A stretch of DNA of 64,000 bases from Sorghum bicolor (GCF_000003195.3 NC_012877.2:18097344-18161343), one strand, 5' to 3'; positions 43,952 through 57,490 are shown, numbered from the stretch's first letter. A program made the numbers and translations. Notes: a model not told the origin generated them from the letters alone.

Positions 43952-46900
43952 CTAGCTGGTCGAGACCGCAGGCGTCGACCGCCCATCTCCGGCAATGGAC
44001 GCTCCCGACAACTCCCTAGCCGATCTATCTGACCCGGGCTGGTCGGGGGGAGTTGCCGTCCCGCAGAGGTTGATGTTGCCGATCACCGTCGACGACAGGT
44101 CAAGCAGACCAGCACGAAGGTTGTCTGCCTCCTGCGGACCAACCTCCTTGGGGTACCCCCTTTCCAGTCGGGACAGGTCGACCAGGGGATAGTGGGCGCG
44201 CACCATGCTAAGGACGTGCGCACCAGCGAATTCCCTGGCGTCCTTGACAAACTGCTGGACCAGTCCCACGCCCGTTGCGCCTTCTCGACTGGCGTCACTT
44301 TCAACGCGCGGGGCTGGTCTTCAGGGAGCTCGGGGCTGATCAAATCAAGAATCGGGGCCACTCCTTTCCAAAGCTTGATGCAGTTGGCCTTCCAGGAGTC
44401 CCGGTCCTTGATCAGCTCGTCAAAGTGCTTCTTGGTATTCACTTTGAGCACTACAAACCAAGCAGGAGGTCAGTTTACAAATAAGAAAAGGAATGTTGAG
44501 CAATCAAAGAAAAAAGGGGTAGCACGGTTCTCACCAGACAACTCCCTATTCTTGTTGCTTAGCTCCTCGCCAGCTCGGCGCCCGGTCTCCAGTGCCCCGG
44601 CAAGCTCCTGGTCGAGCCGCTCCTTCTCTTGTCGGAGGCGTGCAACCTCCTCCTCCAAGTCTGCAGGGGCAATTTTTGGTCAATAAAAACGACTACACAG
44701 TTATATACTGCTGGTCGGAATGCATGATTAACCTTTTCTCTCCCGATCCTTGTCGGATAATCGCCGATTGAAGTCGAGCAGGCGCTCTTCCCGAGCACCC
44801 ATCTCGGCCATCTTCTCCTCGGCCTCCGACAGAAGCCGGTCCACCTCCGCGGACAGGGCCTTGTTCTCGGCCACGATGCCCTCAATCTCGGCCACGATGC
44901 CCTCAATTTGCTCCCTACGAGAAGAATACATACGAAATCCAGAAACAATGCATATAAACTTTGAGCGGCGCAAAAGACCACTTACCTTAACCTCGTCCAC
45001 AAGCCGCTTCGCCGCGCGCTCCACCCTCGCGGCCTCCTCCGTCTTCGCGAGCTCTTCATGTCCAATAAAGTGGTCCCCGCGTTGGCGCCACACGTAGACG
45101 TGCTGGCGACCATCTCGGGGACGACCTTGGATCTCCTCCACTTCATCATCGGAGGCCGTCTAGGTCTCCTCGCCCTCCGCACTGCCCCCGGCCATGGTTG
45201 CAGGCATCACTGGACCCCAATCTAGGCTAGGGGAGCCTACTGGCGAAGAGGCCCCTGCTCGGGGCGGGGTTGGGACTCTCCCTTCTTCAGCTGGAGGGGG
45301 AGTAGGGGCTCTGCCTTCCTCCTCCACAACGTTGCTCGGGGGAGGCGTCCTCGCAGCCTCTCTGTCCCTCGTAAGGGTGCCCGCCGTGGCCCTTGCCAGG
45401 GCCGGATGCTCCTCGGTGCTCTCAGCCGCGTTCGTCGCCGCGGACTGCTCCGTGGTCTACGGCGCGGCGTCTCTAGCGACAGCAACGGGCTCGGCCGCCC
45501 TCTGGCCAGCAATGTGGTCAGGGTCGACGTCCAATGCCGCGCTAACAAGAAGGCAACATTTAACCAATGTCAAAAGCAGCAACAAAACGCAAAATATATC
45601 ACAGTATGGGAGTAAGATTGAAAACTTACAGGTCAGAGCGCATGTGCGTCACGGTGAAGAACCTCCTCCTGGTCCTACCGGTCGGTGCCTCTGCCCTTGT
45701 CTCTACGACACGCGCCGGCTCGACGTGTGGGGCAGGAGGGTCGCTGGTCATCCGACCAGTGGTGGCCGGCGCAACGTCTGGACGACTGCGCAGTCTCCGG
45801 ACCAAAGAAGGTGCGGCCTCCTCCTCCTCGTCGTCGTCGGTGATCTTGACGAGTTGACGTTGCTTTGGCGTCTGGCTGCTCTCTGCCGGCAGCGTCTCCG
45901 CAGGGGACGGGTCCGCCACCAGTGGCCTCTTCCCCGCTACTCTGTCTTCGGTGGTCGGGGCGGGACGGTTTTGCTCCTCCTCGCTGCTGGTGTATTGAGG
46001 ACACTGAGCAGCGTCGTCCCCTGGCGGGTCTACTCCCGCGGGATTCTCCATGCCAGGTGCTAGTGAGATGTACACCTCGCACCGGTCAACGTCTCCAATC
46101 TGCAGCAGAATCAAAGACAAGTCAACAACTGAGAGAACAAGTACTCAGAAAGTAAAATCAGTCAGTAACATTACCTTAGGAGCTGGTCGTCCCAGTTTGA
46201 AGGCCTGCATCCGACCACCGTTTCGAACGAAGTTGTCGTCTGCAAAGTTGAACAACTCGTTCAATAGCTGTTGCACTTCCGCCTTTACCAGAACTTTAGG
46301 ACTCATCCTGGTCGGGTCCTGGCTCCCCGCGTACTCGTATGTCGAGTGAACCCTCCTCTGGCAGGGCATCACCCGACGACAAATAAAGTTACCGACCACT
46401 CCTGGCCCGTCTAAGCGGGACCAGTCGATCAGTTTCATCAGGTCGGTCACCTGACCAGTGAAGTCCGGGCGGTCCGTCCAGCTGACCCTCTTCTCGGGGA
46501 TGTAGCCCACGTCGTAGAACGTGGAGCTACCCGGCTCTTCCCTGACATAGAACCACTTCTTGTACCATTCGGTTAGGGAAGTGTTCCATGGGCAGTTAAG
46601 GTACCGGTTCTTCATCCCATCATGAAGATTTAGGTATACTCCACCTGCAATCTTGGAGCCTCCAACTGCTCCTTTCTTCCTTAGGCAAAAAAGGTAACGA
46701 AAGAGATCGAAGTGCGGCTCTATTCCAACATAGGCCTCGCACAGATGGATAATGGTGGAAATAAGAAGAATTGAGTTCGGGTGCAGATTGCAGATCCCGA
46801 TCTCATAGCAAAGAAGAAGACCCTGAAGGAAAGGGTGGACAGGAATCCCAAAGCCCCTTTTGAAAAAATCTTCAAAAACTACGATCTCACCGGCACGGGG

Positions 46901-47062
46901 GTCGGAGTAGCTTTCCCCTTCTGGCGCCCTCCAGTCGCCGAGGTCTTGGTTGTGGAGGAGCCCCATTTCGACGAGGCCGTTGAGGGACCTCGTGCTGCTC
47001 CGGGATTTCTTCCACTCCTTGGCCATCAACTAACCCCTTTTCTTGGAGTCACTCTTAGCCAT
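43952..47062 (-). pseudogene. Antisense gene of the Tat element, six predicted exons
   Basis: Predicted exons on the minus strand: 47062-46175, 46099-45630, 45541-44986, 44910-44733, 44660-44535 and 44450-43952. Introns of 71-125 bases have GT...AG ends, and the phases (0, 2, 0, 1, 1) keep one frame across all joints. Exon 1 holds a domain with PVHPFLQGLLLCYEIG, LHPNSILLISTIIHLCEAY and EPHFDLFRYLFCL, as in the 'putative gypsy-type transposon' family (from memory). Exons 2-3 are proline- and acid-rich; exons 4-5 are coiled-coil-like (EEEVARLRQEKERLDQEL). Damage: TAG at 47030-47032 after ten codons, TAGs in exon 3 at 45457-45459 and 45160-45162, and a frame change near 44285 in exon 6. The acceptor of exon 4 is the least certain. 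Related antisense genes are known from Grande and RIRE2; the role is unknown. Confidence 0.8.
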
Positions 47063-47480
47063 TGATGCTGCGGGAATGACTGTGATTAAGGAGAACTGAT
47101 GGTGGTTGTAGAAGGCAGGATGGCAAGAATGGAAAGCTCGAAGGCAAAGGCAAGGTAAAGATTATGGGGGTAATATCAAGCTTTTATAAGCAACGGCTCC
47201 ACCCCTTCCACTTCCCGTATTCTTGGGAAGTGGGCGGGCCCAGCGGCGGTTGCGGCGTTTCGGTTCTCAACAATTACCGGCAGTTAATATGGCGGCTTTT
47301 TTGTATAATTGATGATTTCCTTTTCTTGAACCGCGCAAAGAGCGGCTGCACAGTTACCAGACGCACCTTTTTACGCAGCCATCTAACAATATGCCAGGAT
47401 GCCTCGTCACATCACACATTAATGTGGCAAGATGCTTTTTTCAAAATAACAGGCAAAATTGGTGGAGGACTGACATTCCT

Positions 47481-47935
47481 GGGGACTGCACCGACCACCA
47501 AGCACTATACGCTCGGGGACTGGTCGACCAGTCTACCAGTTTGGAGACCTGGGAACTGCACGGACCACCGAGCACTATACGCTCGGGGACTGGTCAACCA
47601 GTCTACCAGTTTGGAGACCTGGGGACTGCACCGACCACCGAGCACTATACGCTCGGGGACTGGTCGACCAGTCTACCAGTTTGGAGACCTGGGGGCTGCA
47701 CCGACCACCGAGCACTATATGCCCGGGAACTGGTCGACCAGTTTGCAAGTTTGGAGACTTGGGGACTACACCGACCAATCTGAGCACTATACGCTCGGGG
47801 ACTGGTCGACCAGCCCTCAATTTGAAAATTCGGGGACTGTAACGATCACCGAGCGTCATATGCTCGGGGATTGGTCGATTAGTCTATACGATTGCAAACG
47901 AGCATGATACGCTCGAGGACTGGTAAATTCAATTT
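47481..47935. repeat. 70-bp tandem array in the 3' region of the Tat element
   Basis: The start gctcggggactgg occurs at 47511, 47581 and 47651, then gcccgggaactgg at 47721, 47793, 47862 and 47911. The first units are exactly 70 bp, later ones 69, 72 and 49. Each unit carries the complementary pair actggtcgaccagt, so it can fold. The block cggggacta returns singly at 47980, 48072 and 48376, just before the 3' LTR. Confidence 0.9.
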
Positions 47936-48385
47936 TTTAGACCTTGCTACAAGGTTCATACTTCGCCTTCCAGCAAGCTCGGGGACTACATCGGTACGAT
48001 GCATCTCAGTTTTAGAGTTACTATAAAAGACTTTTTTGACCCTGGCACCAAGTGCCTACGTCACCTACTACCAGGCTCGGGGACTAAGTGGGCACACTTC
48101 ACCTTGCGGTGAATGTGCTTGCGGGATTGGTAGACTGTACTTTTCATAAAAGTATAGTGGGCACACTTCATCGAGAAAAGAAATATTTTTTCTCAAGAGC
48201 ACCATGTATTCTTCGAACAACCTGCTTCTTCGATGTCAGTGTTGATCAAGTGTCTTTTGAGTTGGTCAAAACACTGTTGCAATTGTTTGGGCAACTTTCC
48301 TGCTTGTTGAAGACGTCAAGCCTCACTGGTCGAAGAAGCTCAAGACGGCGTGTTACCTCACAATACATGGTGCTCGGGGACTAGC
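47936..48385 (+). other. 3' non-coding region before the Tat 3' LTR
   Basis: Contains two diverged blocks (ttagaccttgctacaagg.. / gaccctggcaccaagtgcc..) ending in ctcggggacta, and ggtgctcggggactagc next to the 3' LTR, in the place of the polypurine tract. No gene. Confidence 0.6.
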
Positions 48386-48846
48386 AGTGGGGGTATAAAC
48401 CCCTATACCCTTACGGCTAGACTTGGGCTAGGAGGCTTGGCCCATCACGAAGACAGCTCGAGGCTTGATCCGACTGCTCGGAGTTTTGTGCAAGGAAACA
48501 AGACGTGGAGATCAAGCAGGATTCTAGTCGGTTAGAATAGGCATTGATATCGAACTATATATGGCAATTCTAACCGACTAGGATTAGTTTCCAGATCTGT
48601 AACCCTGCCCTCCGGACTATATAAGGAGGGGCAAGGGACCCCCCTGGGGACATATTATTCTCTCAACACAAATCAATACAACAAGACGCAGGACGTAGGT
48701 ATTACGCCCACGCGGCGGCCGAACCTGGATAAAAAGCTTGTCCGTGTCTTGCGTCACCATCGAGTTCGTAGCTTGCGCACCGTCTAACGATAAACTACTA
48801 CCGTGGGTATACCCCAAGGTAGACTGCCGACCAGCTTTCGTCAACA
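48386..48846 (+). mobile_element. 3' LTR of the Tat element
   Basis: Collinear with 36821-37282. Its first base is A instead of T, so the canonical TG start is lost. It ends TTTCGTCAACA and is followed by the AGAGG target duplication. Confidence 0.93.
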
Positions 48847-48851
48847 AGAGG

Positions 48852-49325
48852 TATTCCTTCGAGGGCTCCTCTCAACTCTATGATGAACTTGTCTCCTCCA
48901 GGGGCCAGGGGGTCTGGTTTTATAGTCTCCTCAAGTGAACCTGAGCCGTTGGATCAAACATACATTGATTGGACGGTTATCCTTGATCCTTTAGGTCGGT
49001 GGAGATTAGTCCTGAAAGAGAGTCCTGATCCAACTCTGTAGGGGGGCGAGCGCCCAGGGCCTGGCTCCGTTCGGCCTCCGCTTCCTTCCCGTAGCTTCTG
49101 GAGTCTTCTAGATGGTAGAAAATTGCGCGGTGCATTGATATCTCTATATAATCCCGACATGTAGGCCTTTCTTCCTTATTTCCTGATAACCCCCTTCAGA
49201 AACAGATAAACAAGAAAACTCGTGGAATTCTGTCAGATCAAACCCTAATTCTAGGTGTTGTTTGCATATTGGTCCTTTTTCTTGTTTATTTGATAATTAA
49301 AATTGATACTTAACAACCGTCAACA
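48852..49325 (-). mobile_element. 3' LTR of the Athila-like element, right part
   Basis: Continues 36820 after the Tat insert and is collinear with 56990-57485. It ends CCGTCAACA at 49325. On the minus strand a TATA-like TATAAAA lies at 48918-48924. The right LTR has about 20 extra bases in the gggcgggcgcccagg stretch. Confidence 0.9.
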
Positions 49326-50720
<1,395 letters not shown>

Positions 50721-51350
50721 TTAGCGGCGCTCTAATTCCTTAATCTTCTTATTGGCACTGGCAAGATCCTGCCTAAGGCCTAGTATAACGGTGTTGTGGT
50801 TAGAGAGCTGCCTAGTGAGGGAATTAACTGAGGTCTGGAAGTCTATGATGACTCTATCTAGTCTGCGAACGTCCTCATCAATATCTACTATAGTCTTGCG
50901 ACGCTTGGGAGGTGTCTCAAAAGCATTGAGAGCATGCTTCGGGGCTACCTTTGGAGGGATAAAACGGACTTTGGCTGCTCTAATCCCTTCAAAGTAAGGT
51001 CTTTCCTCCTCCGTAGTGTAGCGAATGCTGCTGATCTCGCTGCTCCAGTTGGTCTTGACTCCAACGACCCTCTCATTGGGTCTAGGTGGAAGGATCCTCG
51101 TGTCGGCTGGCACCTTGATGGTGGTCTTCGTCTTGGATCATGATCCCTTGAGAAGTAGGGGTTGTGGTGGTGCGGTGAGAACTGGTTGAGCATGGTAGGA
51201 TTGGGCGGAGCTGCGCTGGCGTAATGGCATGGCTTCTAGCTGTCGCTCTGTGTTGGCCGGGATGAGAGCACTGGTGTCAGGGTCTTCCTCAGGCTTCATG
51301 TTGAGGTTGAAGGGGACGACTTCCCAATCATCGTGGAACTTCTCGGCCAT
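50721..51350 (-). pseudogene. 3' ORF of the Athila-like element, one stop
   Basis: An ATG at 51350 opens 70 codons (AEKFHDDWEVVPFNLN at the start) to a TGA at 51138-51140. The same frame then runs on to 50721, about 209 codons in all. The TGA could come from CGA by one C-to-T change. The middle is basic and proline-rich (APKHALNAFETPPKRRKT). The end is a heptad-like coiled coil (VRRLDRVIIDFQTSVNSL, then KKIKELERR). It sits between pol and the 3' LTR, the env position in Athila elements, but I see no signal peptide or membrane segment. I do not recognise the family. Confidence 0.6.
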
Positions 51351-51731
51351 TGGAGCAGCGAGGGGCTAATCAAGCTCTAATTGAAGAAGAGGAGAAGGCT
51401 TGGGTGGATTGGTGTTTGAAAACTGATGTTAGGGGTCTGTTTATATAGGGGTCAAAAAGTGCCTCTAGGGGTTGTTCGGGTTGCTCCCATCGATGTGCGT
51501 GAGAAACTTTCCATCTGAGGGATTATTCGGATTTCCATAAGTGTATTTTGCATAATAGAGAAAATCGGGACCGAGGGGGAACAGGGGCTGGGCGCCCGCC
51601 CACTTGATCAGGGTGCCCGCCCTCTCTCTGTCTCCTCTGTGGGTCTGCTTCCTCGAGCGTGTTTCTAGATGCAAAACTTTTTAGGAAAATATATGTATGA
51701 CCCAAAAACGTCAGATTAAAAGTGTCGGGCT
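51351..51731. other. Spacer between the 3' ORF and pol of the Athila-like element
   Basis: Non-coding, about 380 bases. It holds two similar short blocks near 51480-51540 (tcccatcgatgtgcgtgag / tccatctgagggattattc). Confidence 0.5.
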
Positions 51732-54289
51732 CTAATTCTCCATGGGAAGGTAAAAGTGGACTACATCTATTTCTTCTAATTCTTTATTGGGCTCTAAAAA
51801 CAATCTAAGACGTTGACCATTTACCTTGAATAACGTACCTTCGTCATTTTGAAGTGTGATAGCTCCGTGGGACGATGAATTGATCACCTTGAATGGTCCT
51901 TCCCATTTACTCCGGAGTTTTCCATGACCGAAAAGCTTCACCCTGGAATTAAAAAGTAATACCTTATCTCCGGGTGCGAACTCCTTCTTGATTCTCTTGT
52001 CATGCCACCTTTTGACTCTTTCTTTGTAGATCTTCGAGTTGTGATATGCTTTCTCTCGCCATTCTTCCAATTCTGATAGTTGCATTCTTCTATATTTTCC
52101 AGCGACATCTAGGTCCATATTCCATCTCTTTATGGCCCAGTGTGCTTTGAACTCTAGTTCAACAGGTAGGTGGCAAGTCTTCCCGTACACCAATTGGTAT
52201 GGAGACATTCCAATTGGGGTCTTGTATGCTATCCGGTATGCCCAGAGTGCATCGAATAACTTGTATTTCCATGTTGTTCCCATTTCATTTACTGTCTTCT
52301 GAAGAATATTCTTGATTTGCTTGTTGGAAGTCTCTGCTTGGCCACTTGTCTGAGGATGATAGGGGGTAGCGACGTTGTGACGGATTCTATGTTTTGATAG
52401 ATATTGCTTGAAGCATTTGTCGATGAAGTGTGCTCCTCCATCACTTATCACTACTCTGGGGACTCCAAATCTTGGAAATATAATTTCTTCAAACATCCTC
52501 TTTGAACTGATGTTGTCGGCATGCTTGCAAGGTAGTGCCTCTACCCACTTGGAAACATAATCAACTGCCACCAAGATGTACTCACACTTCTTTGATGGGG
52601 GAAATGGACCCATGTAGTCTATTCCCCAAACATCAAAGAGCTCAATCTGAAGGTTGTTGGTGAGTGGCATGACATCTCTTGTGTTTATGTTCCCGTGCCT
52701 TTGACATGGCCCACATCTTCTGATATATTGCTTCGTGTCTTCATACATTGTAGGCCAGTAGAATCCACACTGCCAGATCTTTGAATGTGTACAGAATGCT
52801 CCATAATGACGTCCATATGGTGATGAATGACATCTGTCGATAATCTTCCATCCTTCCACAGTGGTCACACATCTCCTGAGTAAGCCATCAGAGCATACCC
52901 GGAAGAGGTATGGGTCATCCCATATATGTGAACGACTTTCTTGAATAAGCTTCTTCTTGTTTGCTCCTGGTGGTACATACCCTGAAACCATAAAATTAAC
53001 AATATCTGCATACCAGGGGTCAGACCTGTTAATCCCGTAGAGCATGTCGTCCCGGAGTGAATCATTGATGGGGGTTTCCTGTGGATTCTTAAAGTACATT
53101 CTAGACAAGTGATCAGCAACAGAATTTTCTACTCCCTTTTTATCTTTTATTTCTAAGTCAAATTCTTGAAGTAATAATATCCATCTAATCAGGCGAGGTT
53201 TAGCATCTTTTTTAGTGAGCAGATATTTTAGTGCAGCATGATCAGTGTAAACAATTATTTTAGCTCCAACTAAATAAGATCTAAATTTATCAATGGCAAA
53301 GACAACAGCCAGAAGCTCTTTTTCAATGGTTGCATAATTAAGTTGAGCTCCTGTCAAAGTTTTACTGGCATAAGCAATTGCATGATGCTTCTTATTTTTA
53401 GTTTGTCCCAAAACTGCCCCCACAGCATAATCACTAGCATCACACATAATTTCAAAAGGCAACAACCAATCAGGGGGTTGAATGATTGGTGCAGAGATGA
53501 GTGCTTTCTTTAATAAATTGAAAGAAGTTAGACATGCATCATCAAATTCGAAAGGAGCATCCTTGGCTAGCAAAAGAGTAAGTGGTCTAGGAATAAATGA
53601 AAAATCTTTTATGAATCTGCGATAAAAACCAGCATGGCCAAGAAAGCTTTGAATTCCTTTTATATTCACAGGTGGAGGTAGTTGTTCAATTACTTCAATT
53701 TTAGCTTTGTCTACCTCAATACCTCTTTCAGACACTAGGTGTCCCAGCACTATTCCTTCCCTAACCATAAAATGATATATTTCCCAATTAAGGACTAAGT
53801 GCTTTTCTTCACATCTTTGCAAAACCTTATCTAAGTTTTCAAGACAACTATTAAAAGTTTTTTCATAAACAGAGAAATCATCTATGAAAACTTCCATAAT
53901 CTCTTTCAATCATATCAGAAAATATAGACATCATGCATCTTTGAAAAGAAGTTGGTGCATTACATAACCCAAAAGACATTCTACGGTAAGCATAAGTTCC
54001 GTATGGGCATGTAAAAGTGGTTTTGCTTTGATCATCGGGATGGATCGGGATCTGGTGATATCCTGAATATCCATCTAAGAAATAGAAGAACGAATGGTTC
54101 GCTAATCGCTCTAGCATCTCATCTATGAAAAGGTAAAGGAAAATGATCCTTCCTTGTGGCTTTGTTCAGTTTTCTAAAGTCTATGCACATTCGCCATCCT
54201 GTGACGGTGCTTTGCGGAATTAGCTCGTTCTTTTCATTCATAATAATAGTCATGCCTCCCTTTTTAGGCACAACTTGAACTGGGCTCAC
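51732..54289 (-). pseudogene. pol: RT, RNase H and integrase of the Athila-like element
   Basis: An open frame of 725 codons covers 53909-51732; RT upstream is split by frame changes near 54130 and 53895. RT: MCIDFRKLNK (54180-54210), FFYFLDGYSGYHQIP and MSFGLCNAPTSFQRCM, then the catalytic [10 protein letters not shown] near 53880. RNase [17 protein letters not shown] and [13 protein letters not shown]. Integrase: zinc finger [10 protein letters not shown] with CGPCQRHG; Asp in WGIDYMGPF, Asp in [10 protein letters not shown] and Glu in [10 protein letters not shown]. The C-terminal [14 protein letters not shown]...[10 protein letters not shown] is typical of Athila-like integrases. The long frame keeps all catalytic residues of RNase H and integrase. 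The RT breaks make it inactive. Confidence 0.9.
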
Positions 54290-56125
54290 TCACTCACTGT
54301 GCGTCACAGGATATATAATCCCTGCATGCAGCAACTTTATAACTTCCTTTTTAACTACCTCTCTCATAGTGTTGTTAAGTCTACGTTGGGGCTCTCGAGA
54401 AGGTGTAACAGAAGGATCTATTGGAATACGATGGGTACAAATCATAGGACTGATTCCTGTAAGATCTTGAAGTGAGTAGCCGAAAATTGAGTGATGTTTC
54501 TCAAGAATGGTCATTAATCGCGGAATTTGATCCTGAGTGAGTTTATCACTAATGATCACAAGAAACTCTGGATTATTATTTAGGAAAGCATAGATAAGTC
54601 CGGGTGGTAAAGTTTTAAGCTCTATGGGAGGTCTAGGTGTTTCTGCAAACTCATCTAAGGGTTCAGGTTCAGAAGGTTCAGCTTCTTCTTCTGTGAAGAA
54701 AGGAGTTTCATCTTCTAAGTCTGGTTCATCTAAGAGCTCTAGTGATGTAGCCTTTACCCCCTCCATAGGATCAGGCAAAAGATATGACTCGGCCTTATTA
54801 TTCAAGGAGTGTGAAATTGTTGTTGGAAATTTAAAAGTTTTCCCAAAAGAAATGTGTAGCTTTCCAGTATGACCTTCATAAAGGAGTCTTCTAAAAGGTT
54901 GTCCTATCAATAGGTCGAAGTCCCATGTATCAAAGATATAGAAGTTCAAATGAACCATGGAGCCTTCTACCATAAGAGGTAGGACATTAATAATTCCAAG
55001 ACTGGGGACTAATCGTCCCGAAGAATCCTTTATGACCTTTGTTGTGGGGGTTAAAACAAGATTTTTAAATAATTTAAGTGCAAAAGATTCGGACATGATG
55101 TTGATCCCCACAACAGGATTATAGAGAGCATCAAATCGATCAGAATTATAAGCACATCGAATAGTTATAGAGGGTGTGTCCAAACGGATCACATCAGAGG
55201 AAAGCTCTGATTCATCCAACCACTCGCTACTCATGACTGAAATAAGCTCTCTCAATTGATATTCAGTTGGCAAACAAATGCTAAGATGGCCATTTTGGGG
55301 TCTGTTAATAGAATGGTAGTTTGAAATGTTTCCAAAATCAGCAAAAAGATCAGATTCTATATCCAGCATGAAGTCTGGTGGTGGAATTTCTTCCTTTTGT
55401 GGCTCAGAACCTGGGATAGCTAAAGTAGATGAACAATTTGGCAGAGTGTCTACTTCGGCTTCGTGGGTTTCATCATGAAGGGTATTATCTATCTCAGCTT
55501 CTAGGATTCTATCTAGGATCACTCTAGCTTCATCAGTAGGGATGCAAAAGAAAGAACCTCTAGACATTGTATGCAGCATTTGTTTATGATTTTTCTGAAG
55601 ACCTCGAAAAAAGTGAAATAAAAGAACAGGGTCTTTAAGATTAAGGTTTGGACTAGATTCTAAAAGATCAGAAAAACATTTCCAGGATTTTCCCAAAGTT
55701 TCATTATCTTTTTGTTTAAAAGATAGGACTTCGAGTCTAAGGTCGCCGATACGGTCGAGGGAATAAAAATCTAGACAAAAGTTGGCTCATAAAACTCCCC
55801 ATTCACCTTGTTGTTGACTTACCTTCTGACTGTACCATTGTCTAGCTTCTCCCCTTAAAGAAAAAGGAAAAAGCTTCCAACGTAAAGTTTTATCAGAAAT
55901 GCCTTCAATGCGAAGACAATCACATGTTTGCTCAAAATCTCTAATATGAAGGTAAGGGTTTTTGTCTTTTTTTCCCAAAAAAGATAGGTTTTGAATCATG
56001 GCAATCAACCTAGAACTTAACCTATACTGGGATGTTTGGATAGGCTGTGATGACTCCCATGGTAAAAGGTCAGTTTCCGAAGGTGTTGCAAATTCATGGA
56101 TCGATTTAGAATTTTGGTTTTCCAT
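54290..56125 (-). pseudogene. gag: gag-protease of the Athila-like element, one internal stop
   Basis: The ATG at 56125 follows the primer site by 105 bases. The frame is interrupted only by a TGA at 55787, which could be CGA changed by C-to-T, and closes at a TGA at 54290 just before the RT region. Capsid-like part: LIAMIQNLSFLGKKDKNPYL, RWKLFPFSLRGEARQWY and ETLGKSWKCFSDLL. A long acidic linker follows. The protease-like region near 54900-55130 has DALYNPVVGINIMSESFA and LLIGQPF, a degenerate form without a clear DTG/DSG. At the end, RIPIDPSVTPSREPQRRLN begins the RT N-terminus. No zinc knuckle was found. Confidence 0.83.
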
Positions 56126-56229
56126 AAGGTAAGAGTAAATAAATACAGAATATAAAAGATAAGAAAAGATAAAAGTATAGGTACAAGCTAGTAGTAAGAC
56201 TCAAGGTTATCTCTGCAAACCGTCTTTCT

Positions 56230-56246
56230 CCCCGGCAACGGCGCCA
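56230..56246 (-). promoter_or_regulatory. Primer binding site of the Athila-like element
   Basis: The minus strand reads TGGCGCCGTTGCCGGGG, eight bases from the LTR end at 56255. It is the typical site of Athila-like elements. Confidence 0.85.
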
Positions 56247-56254
56247 GAAATGCT

Positions 56255-57485
56255 TGTTGATATTTGGGAACGCAATAAGGAATTGATCCGCAAGCGCACG
56301 GATATCGGTGAGCACTTCACCCGAGAAGTTATCTAGAGTATCATATTTATTTTTTTAGCACTAGGAGAAAGTGTGCATCTAACTAACCTGGTCTATTACT
56401 ACTAACCCTTTAGGCTACAAAGAATGTTTCTCGATGTGAGTGATATATAGAGAAGACTACAACCGTAATCTCTTTCTAATCTTGGTAAGGATGATCTACT
56501 ATTCTATTGGGGAGGCTAACGGAATCTAGACACCACAGAGGATGTTCAACCCGCACCTATAAACCCTATCCTTCCTGCTAACGAGATATGGTCTGCAAAG
56601 GTAACTCGAAAATATCACGTTCCTCGCTACTACCACAGTCTAGCTAGTCAAGGAATATCTATGAGTATCCTAGCCCAAACACCACGTCTACGCTAGAGAT
56701 GATTACTCTAAACTCTACGCGAAGAGATTAAAGTAAACTCATAAACGAAAAGAACAATAAAACAAGAACTTACTAGAATTTAGAAGTCAAAATACTGAAG
56801 AATCCTAGGAGCAAGCTTCGGGTTAGGAGAACTTGATCTCGCAGGTACAAGCTCGGAGTAGACACCGATAGGCCGGGCTTCCTCCGATCTACACCTCCAC
56901 TCAATCTCTCTCAATCTAGTAGAAACTAGAAGATCTATTTCTACTCACATTGGTTGCTAAGCCTAAAAAGAAATTTTATTTAGAGGAGAGGTATTCCTTC
57001 GAGGGCTCCTCCAACTCTATGATGAACTTGTCTCCTCCAGGGGCCAGGGGGTCTGGTTTTATAGTCCCCTCAAGTGAACGTGAGCCGTTGGATCAAACCG
57101 ACATTGATTGGACGGTTATCCTTGATCCTTTAGGTCGGTGGAGATTAGTTACAAAAGAGAGTCTTGATCCAACTCTGTAGGGGGGCGGGCGCCCAGGTCA
57201 ACTGGGCGGGCGCCCAGGGCCTGGCTCCGTTCGGCCTCCGCTTCCTTCCCGTGGCTTCTAGAGTCTTCTAGATGGTAGAAAATTGCGCGGTGCGTTGATA
57301 TCTCTATGTAATCCCGACATGTGGGCCTTTCTTCCTTATTTCCTGATTACCCCCTGTAGAAACAGATAAACAACAAAACTCATGGAATTCTGTCAGATCA
57401 AACCCTAATTCTAGGTGTTGTTTGCATATTGGTCCTTTGTCTTGTTTATTTGATAATTAAAATTGATACTTAAGAACCGTCAACA
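56255..57485 (-). mobile_element. 5' LTR of the Athila-like element, 1231 bp, intact
   Basis: Ends TGTTGA/TCAACA, followed by target duplication CTTGT. On the minus strand the TATA-like TATAAAA lies at 57057-57063. Confidence 0.93.
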
Positions 57486-57490
57486 CTTGT

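Larger units (their letters stand above)
36821..48846 (+). mobile_element. Tat-lineage Ty3/gypsy element with antisense gene
   Basis: About 12.0 kb, flanked by AGAGG at 36816-36820 and 48847-48851. LTRs of 462 and 461 bp differ at about 19 positions (4 percent, counted by eye). The plus strand carries gag, protease, RT, RNase H and integrase (37331-43590). The minus strand carries a spliced extra gene (47062-43952). A 70-bp tandem array precedes the 3' LTR. The long 3' region with an antisense ORF is known for Tat elements such as Grande and RIRE2. Stops and indels make gag-pol inactive. Confidence 0.93.

Noticed and set aside
45194..46063. Plus-strand open frame of 289 codons
   Set aside because: It lies exactly opposite exons 2-3 of the antisense Tat gene, which have good splice sites and sensible composition. 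The plus frame is a GC-rich shadow.
47164..47907. Plus-strand open frame of 247 codons
   Set aside because: Mostly translation of the 70-bp tandem array. Since 70 is not a multiple of three, the frame shifts between units, and no domain is seen.
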